Shown here one piece after another: positions 9,183 to 17,552 of a DNA stretch of 64,000 nt. The position numbers and the translations under genes were made by a program. The notes under the pieces are model-generated. The model was not told where the DNA came from. It did no database searches and worked only from the letters and a program-made list of their open reading frames with translations. Each line of letters starts with the position of its first letter. The stretch's first letter is position 1. This stretch comes from DYJE01 sp041660385 (GTDB lineage: Bacteria > Desulfobacterota > Desulfobacteria > Desulfobacterales > Desulfolunaceae), in NCBI GenBank assembly GCA_041660385.1, contig JBAZWJ010000025.1, forward strand, positions 9,947-73,946, read 5' to 3'.

Positions 9183-9496
9183 GGTTTCACCATGTTATTT
9201 TAATATGCTATAAGTTTTTGAATGGATTGGACAACTCAATGGACTTTTATTGGGTTCATCAAATAAGTGCGCACACAGCTTTAAATCATATAATTAGGTT
9301 TCGTAGATCAAAAGGCCGACATAAGGCCCTGTCCCTACAAAACATGTCACCCCGATTGCAACATGAAATTAACATTTATGATTCATGTTGTTATTATCGG
9401 TTATAAACAGTAAAAATTGAGCTTTTTTTAAGGCGGAACATAACCCACATCTATCTGAGTTCATAAACGGATTATGCATGGATCAAAGGCTGTTTT
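9183..9496. other. intergenic region with a copy of a dispersed repeat
   Basis: 314 bases between the flotillin stop and the hybrid-kinase start, both on the minus strand. It holds the dispersed repeat described at 9294-9369 and an inverted repeat CAACATGAA (9359-9367)/TTCATGTTG (9382-9390). No credible gene. The promoter of the kinase operon should lie here, but I see no convincing -35/-10 pair. Confidence 0.5.
9294..9369. repeat. dispersed palindromic repeat, copy 1
   Basis: Starts with TTAGGTTTCGTA, runs through a CCCTGTCCCTACAAAAC segment and ends with GATTGCAACATGAAATTA. The same order of blocks (TTAGGTTTCGTA, CTGCCCCTACAAAAC, GATTGCAACATGGAATTA) occurs at 56225-56310, about 47 kb away. 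Both copies are non-coding and lie just upstream of a gene. Confidence 0.7.
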
Positions 9497-11032
9497 CTAA
9501 ACCTCCGTTTTTTCATCCTTCCCCACCGTCATCCTGCCCAGGTACTCCGGCAGTTCCACTCCGGCCATTTTCGCAACATCATGAAGAGGTGGAATACTTT
9601 TGATCAGGCCGGACAGGAAATTCGATGTGGCTGTTCCGTCTTTTGACCCACCTGCGGAATCCCAGACTGTCACTTTGTCGATCTTGATATTCCGGATCGC
9701 TTCCACCTGCATTTCCACGATTTTTTCTATTTTTTCCGTCATGAGAAGAGTTGCCACGGCCTTGGCGTCACCGTTGCAGCCCCTTACAAGTTCCAGGTAA
9801 CCTGCGGCTTTACTTTCCAGAACTTTACGCAAACCCTCGGCTTCAGCCTGGTATTTGAGAAGAATGGCATCGGCCTGGCCTTTGGCTTCCCTTCGGGTAC
9901 GCTCTGCTTCAGCTTCGGCAGCAATCTCGATTTTCCGCTTTTCAATTTCCTGGCGAACCACTTCGTCAGCGTTCAATCGCTGCTCTTCAGCCAGATACTG
10001 GGCTTTCTGGATCTCCACTTCCGCTTCACGTTTGGCCACTTCTCCCAGTTTCATGGCCTGAGCCTGTTTCACGGCAAGTTCGGCATTGGCTGCGGCGATA
10101 TCGGCTTTAGCCTTGTTTTCTCCGTCAACGGCCTGAGCTTCCTGCTGTTGGACGAAAATTCGCCGATCCGCCTCGGCCGTTTTCTTACCTTTTTCTGACT
10201 GAGCCACGTTTTCAGCCACCTTGATTTCCTTGTCCCGGTTGGCTTCAGCTTCGCCGATGGTGGCCGCTGCTTCCTGCTGCTGCACGAAAACGCGTTGGTC
10301 CGCTTCGGCTTTTTTCTTACCTTTCTGGGATTCGGCCACGTTTTCAGCCACACGAATCTCTTTCACTTTGGTGGCTTCCGCCTCACCGATGGCCCCCAGT
10401 TTTTCCTGTTCCGCCACGTCCACCTTGGCCTGGTTGATGGCTTCGGCCGCCGCCTTTTTCCCGATAGAATCGATATATCCTGATTCGTCAGTGATATCGG
10501 TGATGTTCACGTTGATCAGATAAAGACCGATTTTATTCAGTTCCGGTGACACGTTCTTGCGGATCGATTCGAGAAAACTCTCTCTGTCCTGATTGATCTG
10601 CTCAATGGTAAGAGAAGCGACGGTCAACCTCAGTTGACCAAAAATGATTTCTTTCGCCATTTCCTCAATTTGTGGCGACGTCTGGTTCAAAAGGCGCTCT
10701 GCCGCTGCATTCATGATTTCCGGTTCGGTGCTTATTCCCACCGTAAACGTAGACGGCACGTTAATTCGGATATTCTGAAGCGACAGGGCTTTCTGCAAAG
10801 GAATGCTGATGGTCATGGGTGTTAAGCTGATGTAGGCGTAATCCTGGATGAGAGGCCAGACCATGGTCCCGCCGCCATGGATACACCGGGCCGATTGCCC
10901 TTCACCCACTTTTCCGTAGAGAACCAGAATCTGGTCAGACGGGCAGCGCTTGTAGCGTGAGGCCAGAAAAACAATGGTGGACACGATGAGAAAAAGAAAC
11001 GCCACAATGGGCAAAATCCAGAAATTGAACAT
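9497..11032 (-). CDS. flotillin/SPFH-domain membrane scaffold protein
   Basis: 511 residues, the usual size for bacterial flotillins of the YqiK/FloT type. One N-terminal membrane helix (about 5-24), an SPFH/band-7 domain (about 28-200) and a long Ala/Glu-rich coiled coil (about 200-420) with repeated EAE motifs. A short C-terminal region follows. Flotillins organise membrane microdomains and typically work with an NfeD-like partner, which is encoded 30 bases upstream at 11063-11680. A striking feature is a tandem duplication of 44 residues in the coiled coil (residues 216-259 and 260-303). Family call is firm; cellular role is inferred. Confidence 0.93.
   Translation of the reverse strand: MFNFWILPIVAFLFLIVSTIVFLASRYKRCPSDQILVLYGKVGEGQSARCIHGGGTMVWPLIQDYAYISLTPMTISIPLQKALSLQNIRINVPSTFTVGISTEPEIMNAAAERLLNQTSPQIEEMAKEIIFGQLRLTVASLTIEQINQDRESFLESIRKNVSPELNKIGLYLINVNITDITDESGYIDSIGKKAAAEAINQAKVDVAEQEKLGAIGEAEATKVKEIRVAENVAESQKGKKKAEADQRVFVQQQEAAATIGEAEANRDKEIKVAENVAQSEKGKKTAEADRRIFVQQQEAQAVDGENKAKADIAAANAELAVKQAQAMKLGEVAKREAEVEIQKAQYLAEEQRLNADEVVRQEIEKRKIEIAAEAEAERTRREAKGQADAILLKYQAEAEGLRKVLESKAAGYLELVRGCNGDAKAVATLLMTEKIEKIVEMQVEAIRNIKIDKVTVWDSAGGSKDGTATSNFLSGLIKSIPPLHDVAKMAGVELPEYLGRMTVGKDEKTEV
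10124..10387 (-). repeat. two tandem 132-base repeats inside the flotillin gene
   Basis: 10256-10387 and 10124-10255 each encode a 44-residue unit that begins GEAEA, continues through KEI-(R/K)-VAENVA and KGKK, and ends near FVQQQEA. The two copies differ at a limited number of residues. The reading frame is kept, so the duplication lengthens the coiled coil by a whole unit. Confidence 0.85.
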
Positions 11033-11062
11033 GGTGACTCCTTGGTTATTGATTTCCGTTAA

Positions 11063-11680
11063 TTATATACCGATCTTTTCAACCACAAGAATGGAATCGT
11101 TGACATGAACCACCTTTACAGGTGTCCCGGTATCCAGTTTTTCCCCGGTTTTTTCCATGGCATCGCATTCCCTCAACCGGCCTTTGAAGCGGAGATTTAC
11201 ACGGCCAATACCCTGAGCTGGAATGGTCAGGTATACTGTTCCCATGGCTCCCACCGAATCTTTTGTATCAAGCGTTCCACTGGATTGGAGCTGGGCCGCG
11301 CTCTGGAAAATTTTCCCAACGATCCATACGGCGATGATGCCGCCTGCCGCCGCTCCCGGAACACAAAGAATAACGCCTACGCCGCTTTGGCGATAGAGGG
11401 CGATGCCGATAAGACCGAACATCATCAGAAAAGTTGAAAGACCGTGTATGGAGAGGAATTTGAATCCCAGATCCGAATCCGAGTGATGAACGTCCACCGA
11501 GTCGTGCCCGTCAATGTGAACACCTGCATCCCCGTGGTCACCAGCGCCTATGAACTGGAGAAAAACCCGGATAACGATGAAAAATCCGCCGATTCCCGCA
11601 CAAATCAGAAAAAACATCTCAAGACTGTTGAAGCTGCCGATCATCGATTTCACTGCGCGTCTCCCGTGGCTTGGGTTCAC
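11063..11680 (-). CDS. NfeD/YqiJ-like membrane protein, flotillin partner
   Basis: 205 residues from a GTG at 11680 with AGGAAG seven bases upstream; an internal ATG at 11644 is an alternative start. Hydrophobic segments at about 20-42, 80-97 and 100-125 are followed by a C-terminal beta-rich OB-fold domain (about 140-203) with the typical GAMGTVYL start and a GTPVKVVHV strand. A short loop is rich in His and Asp (HGDAGVHIDGHDSVDVHHSD), a possible metal-binding site. NfeD-like proteins are regularly encoded beside flotillins and are thought to stabilise their assemblies. The flotillin starts 30 bases downstream, so the two form an operon. Confidence 0.85.
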   Translation of the reverse strand: MNPSHGRRAVKSMIGSFNSLEMFFLICAGIGGFFIVIRVFLQFIGAGDHGDAGVHIDGHDSVDVHHSDSDLGFKFLSIHGLSTFLMMFGLIGIALYRQSGVGVILCVPGAAAGGIIAVWIVGKIFQSAAQLQSSGTLDTKDSVGAMGTVYLTIPAQGIGRVNLRFKGRLRECDAMEKTGEKLDTGTPVKVVHVNDSILVVEKIGI

Positions 11681-12103
11681 CCGCCGGCTTCCTGCTGACG
11701 GATATGGATGAGGAAAAAATTGAATGAAAAGAACATTACATAAAATGGACCCGCTGTACAGACCGGAGCGAAATTTTTCAATAATTTTTGATCAGCAGTT
11801 GAATGTTAACAAACTGGCACTTTATCTGCTGTCGTGCTGGCAAATATGTCTGCATCATGATTGCATCAGGAGGCAGGGCACTCGCGTATCTTTTTTGAGA
11901 GTCAAAATTCCAAAAAGACTGAACCATTGACACCCTCTGCTCCTTCACTTATAATGTTCGAAAAATTATTCATTATCACAATTTTCCCATTCGCTAAGCT
12001 ATAATTCAGTTATCAAACAACCCAGTTGATTTTTGTACCGTGTTTTAGGCACAAGCAGAGAGCCATCCTTTATCAACATTTACATTTCGAAAGGAAGACA
12101 ACC
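11681..12103. other. intergenic region between divergent operons
   Basis: 423 bases between the NfeD-like gene (minus) and the Cache gene (plus). It contains the consensus promoter at 11927-11955, and a leader of about 140 bases before the Cache start. I looked for a cyclic-di-GMP riboswitch core in this leader and did not see one. Short reading frames here show no family features. Confidence 0.5.
11927..11955 (+). promoter_or_regulatory. perfect consensus sigma70 promoter of the Cache-MCP operon
   Basis: TTGACA (11927-11932), 17 bases, TATAAT (11950-11955). Both hexamers and the spacing match the sigma70 consensus exactly. Transcription would start near 11962 and give a leader of about 140 bases before the ATG at 12104. 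A promoter this close to consensus suggests strong, little-activated expression of the small Cache protein. Confidence 0.8.
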
Positions 12104-12565
12104 ATGAAAAAAGTACGTACCATCATGACTGCGACGCTCATTATATTTGGAATTCTTTGCACAGTGAATGCATTCGCGGCTGATGACGAAAAGAAAGCAG
12201 CGGTATCCATGGTCAACGAAGCTGTAAAAATGATGAAAACTGCTGGAAAAGCCAAAACACTGGCCGCGATCAGCGATCCCCAAGGAGCCTTCGTCAAAGG
12301 TGAAATCTATGTTTTCGCCTATGATTTTAATGGCGTGATCGTAGCGCACCCCAAAAACCCCAAGCTTATCGGTAAAAACATGCTGGAAGTCCCTGACGTG
12401 GATGGCAAGTTATTTCGTAAAGACATCGTCGCCATAGCGAAAAAGAAAGATCCCGGCTGGGTGGATTATAAATATAAAAACCCGGAATCAGGTAAAATCG
12501 AACATAAAACGACCTATGTAACAGGAGCCGAGGATATCGCTGTCTGTTGTGGCGTTTATAAGTAA
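12104..12565 (+). CDS. secreted single-Cache-domain sensor protein
   Basis: 153 residues from the ATG at 12104, preceded by a clear AAGGAAG site; the longer frame upstream is not translated in my view. Residues 1-24 are a signal peptide ending at AFA-ADD. The rest is a single Cache (sCache_2) domain with GEIYVFAYDFNG, a HPKNPKLIGKN segment and GWVDYKY. There is no membrane anchor beyond the signal peptide and no output domain, so the protein should be periplasmic. An MCP gene follows 93 bases downstream. A close relative with the same layout is encoded at 53358-53840, again beside an MCP, suggesting a periplasmic ligand-binding partner for the chemoreceptor. Related Cache domains bind small organic acids or amines; the ligand here is unknown. 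Confidence 0.88.
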   Translation: MKKVRTIMTATLIIFGILCTVNAFAADDEKKAAVSMVNEAVKMMKTAGKAKTLAAISDPQGAFVKGEIYVFAYDFNGVIVAHPKNPKLIGKNMLEVPDVDGKLFRKDIVAIAKKKDPGWVDYKYKNPESGKIEHKTTYVTGAEDIAVCCGVYK

Positions 12566-12602
12566 TCCTGAAATGCAATCAATCAAACCTGCATATGCAT
12601 TG

Positions 12603-12621
12603 GGCGGGTGAAATTCCCGCC
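12603..12621. other. hairpin between the Cache and MCP genes
   Basis: GGCGGG (12603-12608) pairs with CCCGCC (12616-12621) across a 7-base loop. It lacks a T-run, so it may be an mRNA-processing or partial-termination site that lets the cell make more Cache protein than receptor. Role is inferred. Confidence 0.4.
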
Positions 12622-12658
12622 TTAAACCGTTGCCCGGCTACGATCAAGGATAAAAGGT

Positions 12659-14317
12659 ATGAATCATCAATGGTTTTCCAATATGAAGCTAACGAACAAA
12701 ATGCTGCTTGTTCCGTTGGTGACCCTTGGTATATTTATATTTCTTGGAATATACGGCCATCGGTATATTTCTCTTCAACACAGTCTTTTACTCGACCTCT
12801 CAGGCAAAATGGAGGGTGTGGAAAGAATTCTTGCGGAAAATGGAGAACTGCGACTTATTCACGCAAATCTTTATAAAATTCTGAGTTGGTATAATACCGG
12901 TTATGATGAAAATCGAATCAACGATCTGGCGGAGAGCCAGAAAAAAAAACTGGACGATCTGATCAAAAGAATTGATGAAAACGGTATTATTCAAAACAAG
13001 AAACTTGTTAAACATCTCAAGGATTATGGCAGCAATATGAAGAATGCCATGGATATGGCATCAACGGATCTGACCCTTGCAACTACCTTTGTAACCCCAT
13101 GCGAAAAAGAGCTTCAATCAATCGATACAGCTCTTGCAGAAATTTTGTCAGAAAAAAAAGATCAAAATGCCCTATCCCTTAAAAATGCAACAATGACGTA
13201 TCGCCGAATAGTGGTGACGGGTGTTTCCGCTCTTGGCTTATCAATTGTGATGATTGCATTTTCGGGGTATTTTATTTCTCAAATCATAAGGAAATCCATA
13301 ACAAAAACCATCAGCAACGTTGAGAGAATGGCGAGTGGCGATCTGACCGATAAAATTGGGATCACCTCCAATGATGAATTGGGAAGAATCGCAAAGGCAG
13401 TGGATTCCATGAGGACAACCCTGGGATCTCTTGTTGTTGAACTTCATACCGGAGCTGAAACTGTGGTGGACGAGTCTGAAAAGCTTTCAAATATTTCTGC
13501 GATTCTTGTTGACGGCGTCAGTATTTTGAATTCAAAATCAATGAGCGTCGAAAACTCCGTGTCTGCTACCATGGACTGGATTTCCGGTATTGAATCTGCG
13601 GCTACAGGGGTAAACACCGTCATAGAAAAACTTCATGATTCGGTCAATGAAATCAACTCCACCATAACAGTCATCGCAGGAAACAGTCAGCGAGTCTTCA
13701 TTCTGACATCGAAAGACGCCACAGAAAAAATAAAGACTTCCTCAGGAATCATCACTGATTTGAATGAGTCGATACAAAAAATTAATAAAATCACTGAAAT
13801 CATTAAGGCCGTGTCAGAGCAGACAAATCTTCTTGCATTGAACGCCACCATCGAGGCGGTAAGAGCAGGTGAATACGGCAAAGGTTTCGGGGTCGTGGCT
13901 GAAGAAGTAAAGAATCTTGCAAGACAGACATCGGTGTCTGCCTCAGAAATCAGTTTGCAGATCAACGCTGTTTTAGCAAAAAGCACTGAAGCCGTAAGCT
14001 CCGTCTCGGAGTTGTCCGACTTCATGCGGACTATCAGCGAAATTACCCTCAATGTTTCGAGTACCATTGAAGAGCAAAAAAACGCCCTCAGTGATATTTC
14101 ATCGAGCATTGCTTCCACAAGCCTTTCTTCACGTGAAATTGCCGGAAATGTGGCGAATTCACTTGAGCGATTAGGACAGATAAAAACCGATGTGGGTGTG
14201 ATATTCAAAACATCGGATACCACATCCGATGCAGCATGCCAGATTAAAGAAGCAGTTTCCCGATTTGGAGTTGTCACGACAAAGCTCAAGAGTAATATTG
14301 ATTTGTTCAAAATCTGA
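12659..14317 (+). CDS. methyl-accepting chemotaxis protein
   Basis: 552 residues. Membrane helices at about 15-35 and 183-207 enclose a mostly helical periplasmic region (four-helix-bundle-like). A HAMP domain (about 208-262) is followed by the MCP signalling hairpin, whose tip reads EQTNLLALNATIEAVRAGE, with GFGVVAEEVKNLARQT after it. The tip differs from the common form by Val for Ala. AAAAGG lies just upstream of the ATG. It is co-oriented with the secreted Cache gene, and the receptor lacks an obvious Cache domain of its own, so I infer that it senses the ligand through that partner. No CheW or CheA gene is nearby. Confidence 0.92.
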   Translation: MNHQWFSNMKLTNKMLLVPLVTLGIFIFLGIYGHRYISLQHSLLLDLSGKMEGVERILAENGELRLIHANLYKILSWYNTGYDENRINDLAESQKKKLDDLIKRIDENGIIQNKKLVKHLKDYGSNMKNAMDMASTDLTLATTFVTPCEKELQSIDTALAEILSEKKDQNALSLKNATMTYRRIVVTGVSALGLSIVMIAFSGYFISQIIRKSITKTISNVERMASGDLTDKIGITSNDELGRIAKAVDSMRTTLGSLVVELHTGAETVVDESEKLSNISAILVDGVSILNSKSMSVENSVSATMDWISGIESAATGVNTVIEKLHDSVNEINSTITVIAGNSQRVFILTSKDATEKIKTSSGIITDLNESIQKINKITEIIKAVSEQTNLLALNATIEAVRAGEYGKGFGVVAEEVKNLARQTSVSASEISLQINAVLAKSTEAVSSVSELSDFMRTISEITLNVSSTIEEQKNALSDISSSIASTSLSSREIAGNVANSLERLGQIKTDVGVIFKTSDTTSDAACQIKEAVSRFGVVTTKLKSNIDLFKI

Positions 14318-14446
14318 TCAGAGTAACCATAAATCAAAGAACACCCTTCATCCTTTAAATGGCTGTGTTTATTGGTTATGATCTTATCCGAGACATCATT
14401 TCTTTTTTCATAATCACCCTAAGCAACCAAAAATGAAATCCGATGT

Positions 14447-14476
14447 TTGACACCTTGAAATGCAAGGGTATATACT
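14447..14476 (+). promoter_or_regulatory. candidate sigma70 promoter of the adenylate cyclase gene
   Basis: TTGACA (14447-14452), 18 bases, TATACT (14471-14476), about 70 bases before the ATG at 14545. The -35 is perfect and the -10 matches 5 of 6. Confidence 0.6.
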
Positions 14477-14544
14477 CCTGAAATCAATTCAGGTCCTCGG
14501 GCCGCCATTCATCTAAAATCACAATCACGGATAACGGTGTCATC

Positions 14545-17412
14545 ATGGTAAAAAAAGAAAAAAAGCATGATTTGCACAGGCTGGTTGATAAAAAAATCGG
14601 CGATTATCTTGGATGCGACCCGGAACTGATCCGGGCGTCCCTGGACCAGCAAAAAGGTGCCGGCCCCTTTCACGAAAGGCCATTTCTCGGAAGTATCCTT
14701 GTGGAGGTTGGCGCTGTTTCACCCGACCTTCTTTCGGATGCCTTGTTGATGCAGCGCCATGACCGGCTTGCCAGATGCGATCTTTTCAAGGATTTGAACA
14801 GCGACGATCTGATGAAAATAAGCCGGTATGCGGCTGAAGTACGATTCGACGAAGGTGAGGAGTTCATCGTTCAGGACAGCCCCGGCGACTGTTTTTATCT
14901 GCTGATCAAAGGCCGTGCTTTTGTTTACAGACGAGACGAATACCAGGACATGACACCTATCTGCCATGTTGACCCAGGGGAAAGTATCGGAGAAATGGGC
15001 TATTTCAGTGACGGACGTCGGCTGGCCAGCGTGAAAGCTATCGAACGATGTCAGCTTTTATGTATCGATTACTCTGATCTGGAACGCCTGGTCCAGGAAT
15101 CGCCCCAGCTGGCAAAAACCTTTCTTATCCTGATCACCCAGAGACTTAAAAAAACCAATCTCCGGTTCGAGCGGACCGTTGCCAAATCCAGGCGTGCGGA
15201 AAAATATCTGGAAAACATCTATGAGCTTCTGGATATGACGGAAGTTCTCTCCCTGCAAAAAGGCATCGAAAGCCAGATCGAACGGATCGTCACCACGGCC
15301 CGGAAAATCATGAACGCTGAACGGGCCACCTTGTTTCTTCTGGATGAATTCACCGGCGAACTCTGGTCCATGCTTGCCGAAGGTCTGGCTATCCGGGAAA
15401 TCCGGATATCCAAAGACAAAGGCGTGGCCGGATGGGTGGTGAAACACGGCAAGCCGGTAAACATAGAAGATGCTTACTCTGATTCACGATTTGACCCGGC
15501 GGTTGACAAGATCACCGGTTACAAAACCCATTCCATTTTATGCGGTCCACTGCTGAATCTCAAAGGCGAGCTGGTGGGTGTGCTCCAGGTGATCAATAAA
15601 CAGAATGGCAATTTCGACAAAGCCGACGAATCGTTCTTTTCCGCCTTTTCCTACCAGACAGCCATTGCCGTGGAAAACCTCCAGCTCTACAAACGGCTGA
15701 TCAAAGACCATGAAAAAATGGCCATTCTCTTTGATGTGGCCACCCATGTGGCCCAGACCCTGGACCTTGACACGCTGTTCGTGGATATCGTGAATAAAAT
15801 CACGGAAGTTCTCCAGGTTGAACGAAGCTCCCTTTTTCTCATCGACAGGGAAACCATGGAGTTGTGGTCCAAAGTAGCTCAGAAATCGGAACTGAAAGAA
15901 ATCAGATTCCCCATGAACCAGGGGCTGGCAGGCCATGTGGCTGAAACCGGTGAAATCCTCACGATAACTGACGCTTACGAAGATCCACGATTTCTGGCAT
16001 CTGTGGACGAAAAAACAGGATTTGTCACCCAGTCCGTGCTCTGCGCCCCCATCGTCAACAGGGACGGAAACACCATCGGCGTTGTTCAGGCCATGAACAA
16101 GCAAGGGGCTGACTTTGAAAAAGAGGACGAAGATCTGATCCGGGCACTCTGTTCCCATATTGCCGTGGCCCTTGAAAATGCGAAACTTTTCGAAAAAACG
16201 GTGGAGATGAAAAACTATCTGGCCTCGGTTCAGGAAAGTATCTCCAACGCCATCATCACTCTGGACGACGATTTCCGTGTGGTGACAGTGAACCGAGCTG
16301 CGCGGAATCTTCTGAGCAACGGCACAACCGAGCTGGAAAAAACCGACTTCCGAAACATCCTCGGCGAAGGGAACGCCCAGTTGATCATAGATATCCATCA
16401 GGTTTTTCACAGCGGCAAACCCATGGTGGGCTATGACCTGGATCTTGTTTTTCCATCAAGCAGGCAACACATCGTGAACGTGAATGTGGTTCCTCTGGTG
16501 GATGCAGCGGAAATCCGGAAAGGCATTGTTCTGGTCATCGAAGACATTACCCGTGAAAAACGGATGAAAAGCACACTTGTAAGGTACATGGCCAAAGATA
16601 TCGTGGAAAAAATCCTGGGTGACCCATCCCAGCAGACCCTGGGTGGCAAACGGGGCAAAGCCACCATTATGTTTTCCGATATCAGGGGTTACACCGGAAT
16701 CACCGAAAGCCTTTCCGCCGAAGAAACTGTGGCCTTTCTGAACGAGTACTTCAGCATGATGGTGAACGTGATTTTCGAACATGACGGCGTTCTCGACAAG
16801 TATCTGGGCGACGGAATCATGAGCGTTTTCGGTGCGCCATACCCCAGGGACGATGATGCGGTCAGGGCTGTTTACACGGCTCTTGCCATGCATGAAAAAC
16901 TGGAGTCATTCAACCAGACACGGATTTCAAAAGGCAAAGCCCCCATTCACATCGGAATCGGCATATCCACTGGAGAAGTGATCTCCGGCAACATCGGCTC
17001 TGAACGCCGCATGGAGTACACAGTGATCGGTGACGGCGTGAACGTGGCATCACGGATCGAAAAACTGACCAAACATTACGAAGCGGGCATCCTGATCAGC
17101 GATTTGACCGCAAGGGATCTTAAAGATCTATTTACCGTAAGGTTCGTTGATTTAGTGCAGGTCCGTGGAAAAAAACGGCCCATTGAACTATTCGAAGTTC
17201 TTGGAGAAAAAGGCAAAGCACTGACCCCGGGGCAACAGTGTTTTCAGGATGGAATGGCCTGCTACAGAAACAAGGATTTCAAAAAAGCCCAGGACTTTTT
17301 CCTCAAAGGTGTTGATCAGGACCCTCTGTGCCGGATTTTTCTTGACCGGTGCATTCAGCTTGGGAATATGGATACCTTAACCTGGGACGGGGTTTGGGTT
17401 AGTCCTTTTTGA
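14545..17412 (+). CDS. class IIIb adenylate cyclase with CNB, GAF, GAF and PAS domains
   Basis: 955 residues, soluble. Order: a cyclic-nucleotide-binding domain (about 78-208), GAF (245-375), GAF (408-548), PAS (555-670), class III nucleotidyl cyclase (700-885) and a short TPR-like tail. The cyclase has both metal-binding Asp residues (D712 in FSDIRG, D756 in LGDG), substrate Lys K752, Thr at the adenine-specifying position (T826 in EYTVIGDG) and the Asn/Arg pair N833 and R837. Lys plus Thr is the class IIIb adenylate cyclase pattern. The CNB domain suggests feedback by its own product. The two GAFs and PAS probably sense small ligands or redox. The gene stands alone behind its own promoter, upstream of a Ser/Thr kinase cluster. 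Confidence 0.93.
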   Translation: MVKKEKKHDLHRLVDKKIGDYLGCDPELIRASLDQQKGAGPFHERPFLGSILVEVGAVSPDLLSDALLMQRHDRLARCDLFKDLNSDDLMKISRYAAEVRFDEGEEFIVQDSPGDCFYLLIKGRAFVYRRDEYQDMTPICHVDPGESIGEMGYFSDGRRLASVKAIERCQLLCIDYSDLERLVQESPQLAKTFLILITQRLKKTNLRFERTVAKSRRAEKYLENIYELLDMTEVLSLQKGIESQIERIVTTARKIMNAERATLFLLDEFTGELWSMLAEGLAIREIRISKDKGVAGWVVKHGKPVNIEDAYSDSRFDPAVDKITGYKTHSILCGPLLNLKGELVGVLQVINKQNGNFDKADESFFSAFSYQTAIAVENLQLYKRLIKDHEKMAILFDVATHVAQTLDLDTLFVDIVNKITEVLQVERSSLFLIDRETMELWSKVAQKSELKEIRFPMNQGLAGHVAETGEILTITDAYEDPRFLASVDEKTGFVTQSVLCAPIVNRDGNTIGVVQAMNKQGADFEKEDEDLIRALCSHIAVALENAKLFEKTVEMKNYLASVQESISNAIITLDDDFRVVTVNRAARNLLSNGTTELEKTDFRNILGEGNAQLIIDIHQVFHSGKPMVGYDLDLVFPSSRQHIVNVNVVPLVDAAEIRKGIVLVIEDITREKRMKSTLVRYMAKDIVEKILGDPSQQTLGGKRGKATIMFSDIRGYTGITESLSAEETVAFLNEYFSMMVNVIFEHDGVLDKYLGDGIMSVFGAPYPRDDDAVRAVYTALAMHEKLESFNQTRISKGKAPIHIGIGISTGEVISGNIGSERRMEYTVIGDGVNVASRIEKLTKHYEAGILISDLTARDLKDLFTVRFVDLVQVRGKKRPIELFEVLGEKGKALTPGQQCFQDGMACYRNKDFKKAQDFFLKGVDQDPLCRIFLDRCIQLGNMDTLTWDGVWVSPF

Positions 17413-17447
17413 TTTTTGGTGATGTGGACCACGTGGACTTTGTTGAC

Positions 17448-17510
17448 GGGGTGGACAGTGGACTTTGTGGACTATAAGTTCAGGCTGTCTTTTTATAATC
17501 TGTCCACCCC
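17448..17510. terminator. inverted repeat between convergent genes, possible terminator
   Basis: GGGGTGGACAG (17448-17458) and CTGTCCACCCC (17500-17510) are perfect 11-base complements separated by 41 bases. The gap also holds several GTGGAC repeats. It lies between the convergent cyclase and Fe-S protein genes, so it could terminate both, although the loop is long and there is no classical T-run. Confidence 0.4.
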
Positions 17511-17552
17511 ATAAAAATCATCGGTTCGTTTCTGATGGGCTTTTGGTGTTAA

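Noticed and set aside
11724..11930. 68-codon frame on the plus strand
   Set aside because: It contains no ribosome-binding site, no family features and overlaps the promoter region of the Cache gene.
11962..12103. Cyclic-di-GMP riboswitch in the Cache leader
   Set aside because: No conserved GEMM core sequence is visible in the leader.
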